A stretch of DNA of 64,000 bases. It comes from Gracilariopsis chorda (Eukaryota > Rhodophyta > Florideophyceae > Gracilariales > Gracilariaceae). Numbering within the stretch: the stretch's first letter is position 1; each line of letters begins with the position of its first letter. Below, one piece after another: positions 12,387 through 24,481 of the stretch. Made by a program: the position numbers and the translations under genes. The notes beneath the pieces are model-generated. The model searched no databases, was not told the DNA's origin, and saw nothing but the letters and a program-made list of their open reading frames with translations. The DNA lies in contig NBIV01000117.1 of assembly GCA_003194525.1 (NCBI GenBank), positions 186,001 through 250,000 on the forward strand, written 5' to 3'.

Positions 12387-12965
12387 TGTCGAGCGACACC
12401 ACTGCCGTCGCGCAACAGGAACGTTTACCTGTCGTGCGGTGCATTTGCAAAGTTCATCTGCACTGTATGCTTATGAACCTCGCCGATCAAACGCCATATG
12501 TCAACACATTCTCTGCTTTTTCGTGCAACACAACTCCACGCGCACGACAGGAACATGTTCCGGTCGTGCACAAATAAATGGTCGACTGCAAAAACCCCTA
12601 TTCCTATAACCCCCAAGCGATTACGTACTCCCCCGTAATCAATATACACGACATTAGTACTAACGTATATTCCCAATAAAAATTAGTACTACTGATTTAC
12701 GTAAAGGCCCTAAGTTTCAGCACGCCTACAAACGAAGATACGTGGTACATAAATATGTGTAACAAACGACTTCGGCAGTCTGCAGTGAGACCACCGCCGT
12801 TGCACAACAAGAATGTTTCCGTGTCGACGGACGCAAGTGTGGAGCTCCTCTACACTTGAAGCTCATACTAGTGAACCACTGTGTGCCACGTGTTGGAACA
12901 TTGTCTGCTGAAATACCTGACACGCCTCACTGTGCGCGACAGGAACGCTATCCTGTCCCGCAAAG
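12387..12965. repeat. Cluster of hairpin-family units
   Basis: At least four partial units: TGTCGAGCGACA at 12387-12398 followed by CAACAGGAACG and TACCTGTCG (12413-12434); CGCACGACAGGAAC with TTCCGGTCGTGC at 12541-12570; CAGTCTGCAGTGAGACCACC at about 12776; and TGCGCGACAGGA with TCCTGTC at 12932-12957. These share the outer and tip boxes of the hairpin at 4955-5028. They lie between the two FANCJ-like pseudogenes. Confidence 0.55.
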
Positions 12966-13429
12966 ACAAAAATTCGCGTGCATATTTCGATCTTTGCACA
13001 CCAAAAACCCCTTTCATGCTTCCTCCTGAGCAATTTGTACGCCTTTTGTCGTACTTTGCTATCACACTACTATAATAGTAAACACCTATTATCAAAAACC
13101 CCAAAGTTTCAGCAGAGCTCTGAAAAGCGGTAGATATCCATAACCTGTCTACTGTTTACCTAGCACTAGTGCTTTGTACCACAAACCCGCTGGTAAAACG
13201 TTTATTGGGAAATCCCAAGCATAAGAAACCCGGGAACAGAACACCAGTTAAAACCCCCTAAATGATTCCCTAAAACCTTCCAATATTGCACTTTACACCT
13301 CTAAACCTTACTATATCGGTAACCCAAAGCACGACACACAATAACCCTTACTAAAACCCTTAATACAAAAACGACGCTAGTGAAAGGATTTCGAACCCCT
13401 CCATTTACACAGAGCCCTATTATCCCCTG

Positions 13430-13765
13430 CATTCTGTACACATGGGCAGAATGGAGGAAAACCTTCTCCATTCTGTACAGTTTTTCGAAATAGACCCAAA
13501 CCACCTCCACTAAATCCACCTATGCAAATTGGAGGAAAACCCCCTCCATTATGTACACATTTGCAGAATGGAGGAGAAACCCCTCCAGTTGGTACACTTT
13601 TGCGCAAACACCCCAAGAAACCTCCAAAACACTCACCTTTCCAAATCTTAAAACCTTAAAACCTCCATTCTGTACACATTGACAGAATGGAGTGGAAACA
13701 ACACCTCCTACGAAAACCCCGAATGGAGGAAAACGTCCTCCATAAAAACCCTCTAGAGCCCCCGT
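13430..13765. repeat. Tandem GGAGG/CCTCC mini-hairpins
   Basis: At least five small inverted repeats of the form AATGGAGGAAAACC then CCTCCATT, linked by TGTACACATT-type spacers (also seen as TGTACAGTTT). Each could form a 7-9 bp stem with a short A/C loop. A second cluster of two is at 20158-20226. No coding potential recognised. Confidence 0.6.
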
Positions 13766-13867
13766 ATCAACTCCTCTGCCCACTTACGTCATTCCTTTGT
13801 TTTTCCCGTCCCTTGCAAGTCCCCTTGATGCCTTCAATCTTCCTCTCAATACGCAAAACCGCGCACA

Positions 13868-16316
13868 ATGCCTTCCTGCCACGTTCCCCGGGTCCCAATT
13901 CAGTTTCCGTATCAGACGAACCGAACTCAGCTTGCGCTCATGCACACCGTCATTTGTGCTGCCAACCAGTGCAAAAACGCCGCCATTAAATCGCCCACAG
14001 GAACGAGCATGAGTTTGGCTCTCTTGTGTTTTGCACTGGCCCTCCAGCAGTACTTGATTGAAAACGATTCCAACACGATGCCTGAATAACACCTCACATC
14101 CACTCAAATCACCTGCGCACAGCCCAATTCGTTTCACACTCCCCAAAAACCCCCCTCCGTTGTCTTTACACCACTTCCTTCTTTTTCCAGCGCTTCGGAT
14201 GACGATGATTTCTAACCGCCCAAGTCTTTCACGCACACCGAATGGCAAAAGCACACACGTGCAGCCACATAATCTCCTAAACAACACACACATGAAAATG
14301 TTCCGCATTTATCTTGGTTGCAGAAACCGGTGAATCCCACCGACCTCTCTCGCGTTCTGCCTTCACACCAGGCGTATGCCAGCACCCATCTGAAACCGCC
14401 TGTGCCTATCTTTTACGTGACAAGAACCCACTCCCGATTAGCGCAGGTCACGTCAGAGCTTCGCAAAACCACCTAAACCCCGCGAATAAATATCTTGGGC
14501 TCACGAAATGAGTATTGTATCAACCCAAAAGTCTGCAACTCCAACTGCAACAACAACGAAATGTGCCGCGCTTTACTTTAAGGCAAGCATGGCTGCTGTT
14601 ACGCTTCCGGAACAGAGCTGCTGTCTACTCTACACCTCATCGACCAAGAACCTTGGGACATAGAGGAGATGGTCGAGCTGGGAAAAAGACATCACGCATG
14701 TCCGTATTACGCCACGCAGACCCTCTTTGATTACGCCCACCTCATCTTGTGCCCTTACAATTACGTCCTATACAGGGTATGCCAATCGGCCCGCAAGATT
14801 GATTTGAGCGACAACATTCTTATAGTCAATGAGGCGCAGAACCTGGGCGAGATGGCGCGTGAATTTTCCACCTTTTCTGAAGATACACGCACCATTACCA
14901 ATACCGCCAACCATGCTTTCCATATACTGCGCAATGCTACCCCGAAAACAACTGTATATGTTTCCTTGCAACACCTCTCTAACATACTCTGCCCTCGTCA
15001 CTCTCAGTAAACATGTTCTTGTCCAACTGCAGCTGGTGCAGCGAGAAGATAGTGAGGAAGCCATTGTCGAAGGTCGTCCTAATCTAAACTACTTTAGCCA
15101 AAACAAACTCACACGCAACCTACTCAACGCCTGGACCGTTTCCGAGTTCTCTTTCAGTAAAAACATGCACGGCCAGCTCATGCGACTGGTCGAAAGCCAC
15201 AATCAGCGTCCCACAGCTCTCAATCGTGGCAGCGCTGCAACTAAAAACCCCAACAAAAATTCCAACAACAACAAACTCCTCACCCATGGTTGTGCAAACC
15301 ACTCCCCTGAAAAACATCCGGTGGCGTATGAGCTTGTACGCGACGGAGTCAATGATGCATTCTACATTATCACGTCTTTATCCAACATGCTTCCACATCC
15401 GCAGCACTTCACTTTTGTCGACGGAACCACACAGGTCAAAGTCACTCTTCTGTGCATGAGTGCCTCCCTCTCATTCCAACAAATATCCCCTACAGCGCGA
15501 TCGGTCATCCTCACGTCCGGAACTTTAAAACCATTACAACCATTCTGGAAAGAGTTGGGCACTCCTTTTCACTTCGTCAAAACCCTTCTTCACGTGGCCA
15601 ATGTACACACCCAACTGTTCTTGGCCTTTGCCACCAAAGGCCCTGCGCATATTCCGTTCACCGCCACATCTGCTTCTTCTAAAATGCCAGCCTTCCGGTA
15701 CGAGCTTGCCAATGCTCTTGCACAATATCTCCGTGTCATTGCAAATAGAATTATGGTCTTCTTACCAAGCTACACTGTGCTGCACGAATTGCATCGCTAC
15801 TGGAACTTCTCTGGAGCATGGGACGCGTTACTCAGTACAAATCAATGTGTGTTGCTAGAACAAAATAAAAGAGGAACAGAATTTGACACAACGCTATCTC
15901 TGTACACCTACGCCTCCAAACAACCAGGCGGCACGTTTCTCTTTGCGGTTTACCGCGGGAAGTTTTACGAATGTGTTGATTTACAAAACGAAGCATCTCG
16001 AGCCTTCATCTTGATTGGAATCCCACTACAATACCTTGAGCATCTTCCAGATTCGTGGAAAAGAATGTGGCAAAACCGCGCCAACTCCGTGAGAACCGAC
16101 CTATTTTCTGGACAACACTGGTATTACAATCAAGGCTTCAAAGCATTAAAACAGGCACTGGGCAGGGTTTTGAGACACAAAACTGATAATGAACCTGTCA
16201 TATGCGTCGAACACAGATTCTTCAACCCCTTTCTAACCCATAAACTACCCTACTCGGCCTTCAAGGCCTTAACCTTCTGCCACACCAACCACATCATGTT
16301 CGGATTCGACAACTGA
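13868..16316 (+). pseudogene. FANCJ/BRIP1-like Rad3-XPD family DNA helicase, copy B, mostly preserved but inactivated
   Basis: Paralogue of the copy at 9408-11935. Order: PIQFPYQTNRTQLA and SPTGTSMSLALLC (13895-14035; Walker A Gly-Lys-Ser/Thr replaced by Ser-Met-Ser), a poorly conserved stretch to 14630, EPWDIEEMVELG and CPYYATQTLF then LCPYNYVL (about 14650-14770), Walker B degraded to NEAQ (about 14828), then, after a frameshift near 15000, one long open frame to 16316. That frame carries ILTSGTLKP (15511), LAFATKGPAHIPF, VFLPSYTVLHEL, a VYRGKFYECVD motif, IGIPLQYL and LKQALGRVLRHK (motif VI, about 16150). The long intact C-terminal half suggests more recent decay than copy A. Loss of both Walker motifs predicts no ATPase activity even if expressed. 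Confidence 0.75.
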
Positions 16317-16399
16317 ACACCTTTTATGAATAAATGTCTACAATGCATCACAAGTACAACCCTCTGCGTTTATGCCTTTCCATGTCTCAAAGCAATGCC

Positions 16400-17626
16400 T
16401 CACTTCCCATCCATTTGAAAGCCGATTACGACAAGATTTAAGCACTGAAGGGTCACGCTGCGCTTCACAAGCTCGTAACGTAGCACAGCGTTGGATCCCA
16501 CGAGACATACAGCAGAAACATTGTTTTCAACCACCAAGCCAATCGCAGCAACTCCTTTACCCCTTGCTGAAGAAACAGCCGACGCTAGCGACGCGATCGC
16601 GCAACAGGCCATTCTCATTTCAACCACTCAAAAAGTAGTTGGAGGGTTACCAAAGAACAGCGCTGTTTTCACCAACTTTCCAAACGCACGCATGATCTCG
16701 TTGCTCAACGTTCGTTCATGCATATAAAGGTCCATCGTGAACTTCATATTCAAATGCACACCAGTCAAGCACGATATCAACCCGATTTTAAAGATGTAAC
16801 TAAAACCTCGAACGGTAGCACCACAGGCAGAGAACACAATGCAACCCGTATTCAAGTTCAAAATAAACGTATCGTCTGCAGGGAACAAACACAGGGCTAC
16901 AAGTAGCACCGCATTTAACGGCACTAGCAGTGTGAAGAGTAGACCACCAAATTACAAAAACGCACGTTTACGAAATGGATAACGCTCCATCGCATGAAAC
17001 AGGGTGCTTTTCATAGTCCCATAGACTGACTCTACTATACCCACAGCGCCTTCTATTACAAAAATGTGCAAAAAGCTTTGAACAAAATACTGAAATAGAG
17101 TTGTCACTGCAAACTGAACCGATTGTTTTGCGGCTGGAATGGCATATTTCAGCAAAGGGCTTATCACACCGTGCAGAACCGTAAAACCACACGCAAGAAT
17201 TAGTCAATATGCGAGCAATCGCCTAGAACTAAACAAATTCCTGAACACGCTACCTTCTTTCGCCGTCGCCGCGCGTTCTACATATCTAGCAATATGGTAC
17301 CGTTCCTTTAGTATACGGTCGAGCACGCCCACCTCCATAAGCTTGCTACGGAGCCCAAGTGCTCTTATACATGTACAAACGTCATGAAGCTCTTCTAGGA
17401 GCGCATCCAAAACACAGTGCATTGCTCGAATTTCATATACATTGCTGATTGTTAGCAGTTTCACTTGTAATAATTCATTCCTCGTCACCACTGTGCGTTG
17501 CGGAAGATTATCAACTCTAGTGGTGCAATGAATAGGAGTACCTGGATAAATGAACACACGTTCTTCAAAAGACTGCATACTGTACAAAAACCTCTTCAAA
17601 CAAAATCTCAACACAAGAACATTCAC
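16400..17626 (-). pseudogene. Decayed membrane-type protein, unrecognised
   Basis: Consecutive minus-strand ORFs (17626-17204; 17167-16952; 16924-16628; 16627-16400) look like one protein split by stops. The N-terminal 140-codon part is helical and charged (MHCVLDALLEELHDVC). Later parts contain several hydrophobic stretches typical of membrane segments (ISPLLKYAIPA; LFQYFVQSFLHIFVI; LNAVLLVALCLF; IFKIGLISCLTG). No family recognised. Tail-to-tail with the FANCJ-like copy B. Confidence 0.4.
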
Positions 17627-17639
17627 AAAACCTTGAGAT

Positions 17640-18250
17640 ATGAAACAATACTTTTATGGCAAACACCCCCTTATCCTTCGTCCCAAGTCCCATTGCAACG
17701 CTGCATTTCTTATAAACCTCAATAGTCCATACCTATTTGCACACTTAGCTACACCCCTTGTCTTCGGTTCCTGCAAAAGCATGATTTCCTAGAACTCTGC
17801 AGCTTTGCAGCACAAACCACTTTACAAAGAACCCCTCAAATGTACATACCCCTGAATTTGAAGAAATCCCTATTATTTAACAGCAAAAACCTCCAGAAGC
17901 ATCCAAGTACCTCAAAGTTTACAGATCATGCTAAAACGCTCTCCCTAACACATTCCTTTAAAAGGCATTTGAAGGGCGATTGCGATTCATTCATAAAACC
18001 AAACGCTTAAACGTCGCCATGCCTACCCCTCATCAACCTCTTTACCAAAACATCTAAATACGCGCAAATGCCTAACAAATTGAACGCTCTAAACACTTGC
18101 TCAAACGAAACCTACAAGGTCTCTATATCTCTCTCCCAAAATCCACTTTCCAAGCCCTGTAACAACCAATACATTATGTGGTCCCTTATAAAGAAGATCA
18201 GACAATGTTTCCAACGCTACGCACTGCAATAGCGCATTTTGCCCGCGGTT
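17640..18250. other. Spacer upstream of the KPR-like gene
   Basis: No coding region recognised. AT-rich with CCCTAAAA-like words. A TATA-like CTTATAAAG at about 18185 lies about 65 bp before the KPR start and could serve as its promoter element (inference). Confidence 0.3.
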
Positions 18251-19042
18251 ATGATTGGCCGTGGGAGAATTGGTTCTCTCTTCAATACGAAGAGCGCGTA
18301 CACAGGCTGGCGTCGCATTTTCGACTACTTTTCAAACCCTGACATCGTGCTTGGCCGTCACGACATAATCTCGGACGACTACTCTGGACTCATTTTCTGT
18401 TGTGTTCGCGCGAACGTCATGCACACCACAATTAAAGCCTGCCCACAAGCAAAACGCAAACAACTAATGTTTATGCAAAAAGACCATACCAATCCCACCC
18501 TAGAAATCACTGGTGTGCTCTCGTCCTGCAGGATAGTGGTACTTTATATTAGTGTATCAACAGAGGACGCCGTCCCAACCGATGGTGTTACCGAACATGA
18601 TCTACGGGGACTCACAGTAGCTTGCGGCAAGCAGGCAGAGCAAGTTAAACAGCGCCTGGCCTACCACAACCTCTCCAATAACATTTTGGACAGCGAAACG
18701 TTTGAAATGGCGCAGTACGAAAAGATCATCTGGCTGAGCACCTTCAACCTCATCGGAATGTACCACGGCGGTGTACACATGAGTGAAGTTGCAAATCGCA
18801 GAATGAAGGAAGTAACGGCAATCATGCACGAGCTTTTTCACGTCGTTCAACAACGCACGACCGTTTGTTTTGATTTAAGAAAATCCGTACAGTGGCTTCT
18901 CTCTTATAGCGGCACGCTTATCACCTTTCCTACATTGTTTTCAGAGTATGAAAGAAGGAACGCCTACTTATACGAGCATTCTAAGCGTGTAATTGCACAA
19001 GGTCAGCAGGACGTATCCCCAATACACAAGTCTTACGTGTAG
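18251..19042 (+). CDS. Ketopantoate-reductase-like (ApbA/PanE-type Rossmann) protein, apparently intact
   Basis: 263 codons with no interruption, ending in TAG. ATG 18251 is chosen because it begins MIGRGRIGSLF, the N-terminal dinucleotide-binding GxGxxG loop, and a stop lies just upstream (about 18229). Downstream motifs follow the eukaryotic KPR-like family: FCCVRANVMHTTI, ACPQAKRKQLMFMQ, ADAVPTDGVT-like segment, LTVACGKQAEQV, the helical KIIWLSTFNLIG, HGGVHMSEV, and the C-terminal ITFPTLFSEYERRN and YEHSKRVIAQG. Length is normal for the short plant/algal-type homologues, perhaps missing a few N-terminal residues. Classic members reduce 2-dehydropantoate with NADPH in pantothenate synthesis; for this subfamily the substrate is unknown. 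It stands out as one of the few undamaged genes here. A broken second copy opens the window. Confidence 0.7.
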   Translation: MIGRGRIGSLFNTKSAYTGWRRIFDYFSNPDIVLGRHDIISDDYSGLIFCCVRANVMHTTIKACPQAKRKQLMFMQKDHTNPTLEITGVLSSCRIVVLYISVSTEDAVPTDGVTEHDLRGLTVACGKQAEQVKQRLAYHNLSNNILDSETFEMAQYEKIIWLSTFNLIGMYHGGVHMSEVANRRMKEVTAIMHELFHVVQQRTTVCFDLRKSVQWLLSYSGTLITFPTLFSEYERRNAYLYEHSKRVIAQGQQDVSPIHKSYV

Positions 19043-20390
19043 GTCGTATTCTGAGATCACCACAACCAATCCATTCCTGGATTACCCATCTGAGCTTTAT
19101 AACAAAACCCTAAACACCCCAAAAAAACGGCTTCAATCCCCATTGTTGCCCAGAAACCCTCCTAAACCTCCTGGAACCACACTACCAGTTACGACCCCAT
19201 AAAGCCTTGTTCAGCGAATGAAAAAAACGTTGATGTGTAGCTACGGCTAACCCTCACCTGTACTAAAACCTCTACATAACTGAATTCAAGAGCCCGTAAC
19301 CACTACAGCGGTAACAAGAAAGCTCCTAGTAAAAACCATAAACATCCCATGAACTGTTCCCAAGCCTAACCCATTTAAATCTTACAACCGAAAACGTTAA
19401 AACCGCCTTTTCTAAACTATGTATTCTTCACTTTCAATCGAAACGTGATGATTGCCGTACCGTTCTGGTGACAAAAGCCCTAAAACCCTACTTCTGTAAA
19501 ACCCCTAAAACATCCAACAATGCCACGTGTTGCTCACTCAACACTTCTAAACACGCCCTTTTCAGATATCTCCCGCTTCCAGGAGGGGAAACTGTTCAGC
19601 TGCTGAAGAGAACTGGCCTAAAATACAATTCCCAGCTGATTTCTAATTCTCGCACCCGTTGGAGTATAAATACGAGCAACAAAGTCCTCCAATCCGATGA
19701 TACACACATAAAATCCCCTGCATAACCCACATTTAGATTCATGTTAGTTGTATAATGTCCTATTTTCGTATTTTGAGCGTTTGTGACCAGCTCTGTGCTC
19801 AGTAATAGTTCTGATGTTCCCATTGTAAAAATTACTAGAACCCCAAAACAACGAGAACAGTATACGAACTGAACTATATCACTCCACATACACACTGAAA
19901 TTTGCTACACCGCCCGTTTCAAAACCCAGTAAAAACCACTTTCTCTAAACCCAACACTGTGAAGCCGCCCAAAAGGTAGGAAAATACCCTGAACACACAC
20001 TAACCAAATATATTTCCAATTCTAAAACGAAAGTTATGACGAATGGGAGCACCAATTGTATACAGACTCATCATGAACATCAAAGATTAAAACGCCCGTC
20101 TGCAAGGTACAATTTATCTGCATAATAACCCCTAAAAACCACAAAAACTCCAAATACCCAATGGAGCAAAAATTCCTCCATTTCTAAACAGTGCACCAAA
20201 TGGAGGAGGGATTCCTCCAGTTTGCATTCACCTTTCATGTTCATGGTTAAAACAAAAACCATACACCTCCTTCTTTCTTGTGATCAAGAATAACGGAAAA
20301 CCTCATTTCGTCTGATTCCTCTTTGCTCCCCTGATCGATCTAGCCGGCAACCTTCTCAATGCACTTGCATGGGTTACATCTCGCTGCTGC
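19043..20390. other. Spacer rich in CCCTAAAA motifs
   Basis: No gene recognised. Numerous + strand words such as AAAACCCTAAAC and CCTAAACCTCC (19090-19200, 19470-19520, 20120-20150). Two GGAGG mini-hairpins occur at 20158-20226, the same type as at 13430-13765. Confidence 0.4.
20158..20226. repeat. Two GGAGG/CCTCC mini-hairpins
   Basis: CCCAATGGAGCAAAAATTCC followed by TCCATT, then AAATGGAGGAGGGATTCC and TCCAGTTTG. Same architecture as the cluster at 13430-13765. Confidence 0.5.
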
Positions 20391-20765
20391 AAGGTTTACA
20401 CCGCGTCTATTTGCTCCGCCTTTGTCCCACACGCTGTAGAACTCGTAACCCATAACTTTTTATCTTCAGCTACGCGACCATCACCACCACCACCGCCAAA
20501 ACCACCATTCCCATCATCACATTCTGTGGAAACGCCCCCGGCCACTTCCCCTGTAACGCCCTCTCCACCTTTCTCCACTTCCACGCCGTCGAACGTCTCC
20601 TGCGCAATGGCTCCGTCATCCCCACATTCAATCCGCGACTGCTTCCTGATCTCTCCCTCACGTATGCCTGCAATGTTGAAAGGAAAACGTAGCGCTTCTC
20701 TACTGAGTCAATGAAACACGTGATACGGCACGTCCTCCTCCTACCATCCTAGCTTCCCTTACTCG

Positions 20766-22273
20766 TTAATCATGCCATTCACCTCGCTTTTCCTTACGCG
20801 TTTGCCGCTGCTTGCTACTCTCCAGCACGAAAGCTCGGTTCTCCAGGTACACTTCCACCATTGAGCCCACCCCGGGCAGTACGTCATATAAAGGCTCCAC
20901 AATCTTGCGACGTATTGTTGTATTCAGCTGCACGTTTAGCAAACTCAGGATCGTGTCCACCATAAACCCCTCATCCTCTTCGCTTTCCCCAAAAACCCCT
21001 CTAAACTAGCCTTGCGGCTGTTGTTTGCGTACTCCTCCCCCACAAAGTCGTTCTCACACCCATACTCAAACAGCCCGTCAGCCCTTAGAACACCTCCGCC
21101 TCTCTCGTAAAAGAGCATCTGCCCCTTCTTATGCTTATTCAGTGGCTCTGCGCGCACGATGTACGCAAACATCCAAACCGCCCACGTTCCATGGCTACCA
21201 AGCTGAATTGCATACGTGCTTGGAACCGCAATGCTAGTGCCCACCTTCATGTAGTACGTCTTCATACACAACTTGTCCAGTGGGTGCAGTGGAGCAACGT
21301 ACTCAAAACAAAACCTGCTGTTGCCCGCCTCTTCGCTGTAGTATCACACAATCTCCTCTGTAACAAATACTTGCATAGCCGCTTCTTCCATGATGCCTTC
21401 GCCAGTTTTTGTTGTGATTAAGGTTGCGTTGTTGGTGAGCTTGATGCTTGTGCTTTCCTTAGAATTGCCTTCACTGTCTACCACCTGGTTTGGAAACAAA
21501 GTCAAAACGATGTAGTCGCCATACTCCACCCACCTTCCCGCTCGCGCACTAATGGTCTTCCATTAATCCCGAGCTTCACATCCGCTTCCACTCACCGTGC
21601 TCACCCTCGAGCGAAGTACAATGCAAGAGCTGTCGATGGACACCTCGTTCATCCACTTCTTCAGCACCTGAGTGAAGTCCACCATTCCTGTCACAATCGG
21701 AACTTCCATACAGAACTGACAATACACATTCGAAACTAGCGGCACATTGTAGAATCTTTTGGTCCGATCTGTATTTGCTCCTTGCACGCCTTCCACCAGC
21801 GCCCGCTCCAGAACCTTCAGAATCACGTACTGCTGTGCAACCATCATCTAGTCAAGTAGCTTGCATCGTTTACCCCGGTTTGCCCTCCTCTTCGCCAGCC
21901 GCATTAATCTCGCCACCCCTAACCGGCTTATATAGTTATACCGCAGCGCCACTGGGCATTGCTCGCCGAGGAAGCTCTACACATCTCCCAATCTTTCGTT
22001 ATATCGCAAATGATGTTCGATTTGTAAGTAATCTTCCGCCCAAAACGTGTTAGTGGCCATCCCATACCCAAAACCCTGCACCAACCCTTCGTTAGCCACC
22101 TTCCAGAGACAACTCTTTGCGTTATCCGTTGTAAAGCCTTTAAATCTACTTAAAACCACTTCATCCACCAAACCCCCCACCGAAACGTCAACTGAACCCA
22201 TCAACTGCATGCTTTCCAGTACGGAAAGCTCTTTCCCACGACCCATATTATGAAAAATTCTAAAACACAGCAC
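20766..22273 (-). pseudogene. Decayed gene U, copy 2 (function unknown)
   Basis: Minus-strand ORF chain 22273-21977, 21847-21563, 21529-21344, 21271-20945, 20963-20766. Order and short motifs parallel copy 1 at 1025-4599: VPLVSNVYCQFC, then TTKTGEGIME, then a YYMKVG segment, then ILSLLNVQLNT with VGSMVEVYL. It contains extra N-terminal sequence (SVGGLVDEVVLSRFKGF, then NTFWAEDYL) not seen in copy 1. The reading frame changes at least four times. Like copy 1 it sits tail-to-tail with a KPR-like gene. No function assignable. Confidence 0.5.
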
Positions 22274-22487
22274 AACCCACGTTACCCGCTCTCCTAAAAC
22301 ACCTCATATGTGCCGTGCAAAGGGAGCAGGCTTATCAAGAAGGGCAATAGTGCAAAGCTAAAACCGAAACAATCTTCTTATAAAAAACATACAATCCTTG
22401 CTTCCAGCAGTACATTCTTACCAGTAGCATAAAACCCTAACCGTAACAGCCACACATACACTTATTAAAAGATACTCCTAAATGTGA

Positions 22488-23411
22488 ATGGAGCCTAAAA
22501 TGTACGTATGCCCGCTATACGCCACGACGGTATGCTATAACGCGCATCCAAAAGATAGCACACCGTTCAACCTACAACCAACCTCCAAAAACGAAAAGAA
22601 CCCCATGGATTTGTCTGAGCTTTCCTCAGAGATGTACAGGAGAATACAAGCGGCGAGATCATCTACTATACGTCTCGCCCCCACAGACTTTTTTGTCGGC
22701 CCATTGATAGGACGAAGCACATCACCCACCCACCTTGTTGCACTCGCGAACCAGATTGTTCCTGGCGTGGACTTTCATGTGTCGCACGCTTTGCTCGTGG
22801 TGAAGGGCGACAGCAGCTTGGAACTTGGAAAACTACTTTTTGTAGACGGCAGCCGCTGACTTCTCTTCAGCGCTCACTTGAATCATATGCTTCTCATTCC
22901 ATACCGGCTCATTAATCTCAGTGAGATGGGTACCGAAAACATCAATAAGCAGCTCAAACGGTACGAGGGCATCATTGCGCGCCATGTAGAGTCCTCAGAG
23001 CCAAGAGCCCCAATGTACACTATCATGGACCAAGTTCTCACATACGGAAAACTAAAGGAATTTTGGACATCGCAGCAGAACAACCGCGGAACACACACGC
23101 CCACAACACGCGCAAGACCGCCATCCATGACCCACAATAAGCTGTTAAATCTGTATGAAGTGCTTCAAACGTCGGCAGGTATTAACAGTGTCCATGCAAT
23201 ACATTTTCTAGACTTCACCTTGAAACACAACTCCATGAGCGGGAACATGTCTGGAAAGGACAAATTCCTTCACGCAGACGTGCTTTGTGATCTTTGCTTT
23301 CTCGTGAAGCACGCGAGAACCCGATTCTCTTGCGCCTTTCTTAATACTGTTCGTAACTTCTATCTTCACAAAATCCAGAAACCTGTCACGTACTGGAAGT
23401 CTAAATCCTAA
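22488..23411 (+). pseudogene. Unrecognised protein with one in-frame TGA
   Basis: A single reading frame of 307 codons interrupted only by TGA at 22857-22859. The N-terminal part begins MEPKMYVCPLYATT; the C-terminal part has helical, basic segments (NINKQLKRYEGII) and a Cys/His-containing end (DVLCDLCFLVKHARTRF). It might be the N-terminal region of the Ulp1-like gene that follows at 24.5 kb, but 1 kb without recognisable coding lies between them. No family recognised. Confidence 0.4.
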
Positions 23412-24481
23412 TGCAGCGGCCCTAGTAACTTCTTATGTCGCTTCTATGACGATTATAATCCCTTTCCCAGTGCCGACGAAAAGGATCACGACAAAACTGG
23501 CTCACAACGTTCCAAACCAAACGAAACTCTCGCCAAGCATATTTCGGAGCACCCTGCCGGCGAGAAACAAAAAACAAACAGAACTCTGTCCGCCACATTA
23601 TTTTTGCGAAGACAACACAAGCAGCCAGTGAAGTACGGAACAAACGATGAAATGAAGCTGCAGCAGCAAAAATTAAAGCTCCACACAAAACCAACGCATA
23701 ATTTTGCCACTGCATCCAAAACAAAAACCCCATCCCACTCGCCAAAAACCCAGCGGTCGACGCGTTCTAGTCGAACGCCTAAGTGCGCCAAATACGGATG
23801 TTCACCACCCCCAAGCTGGGATGGATACGTCAAATAGGATCTGCAAGGTATTAATACCTTTTGCACAACCTGCAACGGCGTTTGGAGAAAGAGCACGTCG
23901 CGATGACCGACGTTCAGGCCCAGCAACATGCAGTACCCTACACCAAGGAGGAAAGAATTCGTATAGTTAAAATTGTAATATAACGAGTTCTTTCAGGCAT
24001 CCACAACCTTAATACTGCCGACAGTTGCACCAAAAACAGCAAAAATCAAACCAGGTTCACCGACTACAATCCATGCAGCAGGTTTTTCAATGGTACGTCG
24101 GTTTTTTGACAGGTTTGCACAGAGTTGCACAACGACACAACCAACAAAGATTTAAACAGCAGTTATAAGGCCAAACACCCGCACAAGCCAATACTGGCTG
24201 CCAAAGGAGGCTTCCTTCCAACAAATCTATCGCTATCACAGCAGGTGGTGCTTTCTTTACACAACTGCAGCATGGCTAGTGACCAAATATAACGTTCACG
24301 TTGTCCTTTCTCAACAGCTGGACTGAGCCATAACCAAAGAAAGAAATGTATATTTTGGACCCTCAGCTAGTGGGTGGATCGTGGGATAATGTCTTCCGCG
24401 AGGGCAGTTGAACGTTGAGAAGTCTCATTGCCAAAGTGATAGACTTTCACAAATCATGAACAAAACGCAAATCCAATCCCC
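23412..24481. other. Stretch without a recognisable gene
   Basis: Contains only short, compositionally odd ORFs, such as a Lys/Gln-rich one at 23604-23837. It may be decayed linker sequence between the ORF at 22488 and the protease remnant. Nothing specific seen. Confidence 0.3.

Noticed and set aside
20466..20525. CACCAC-type low-complexity stretch as a coding region for a His/Pro-rich or Gly-rich protein
   Set aside because: A short microsatellite; ORFs through it on either strand show no family resemblance and break immediately.
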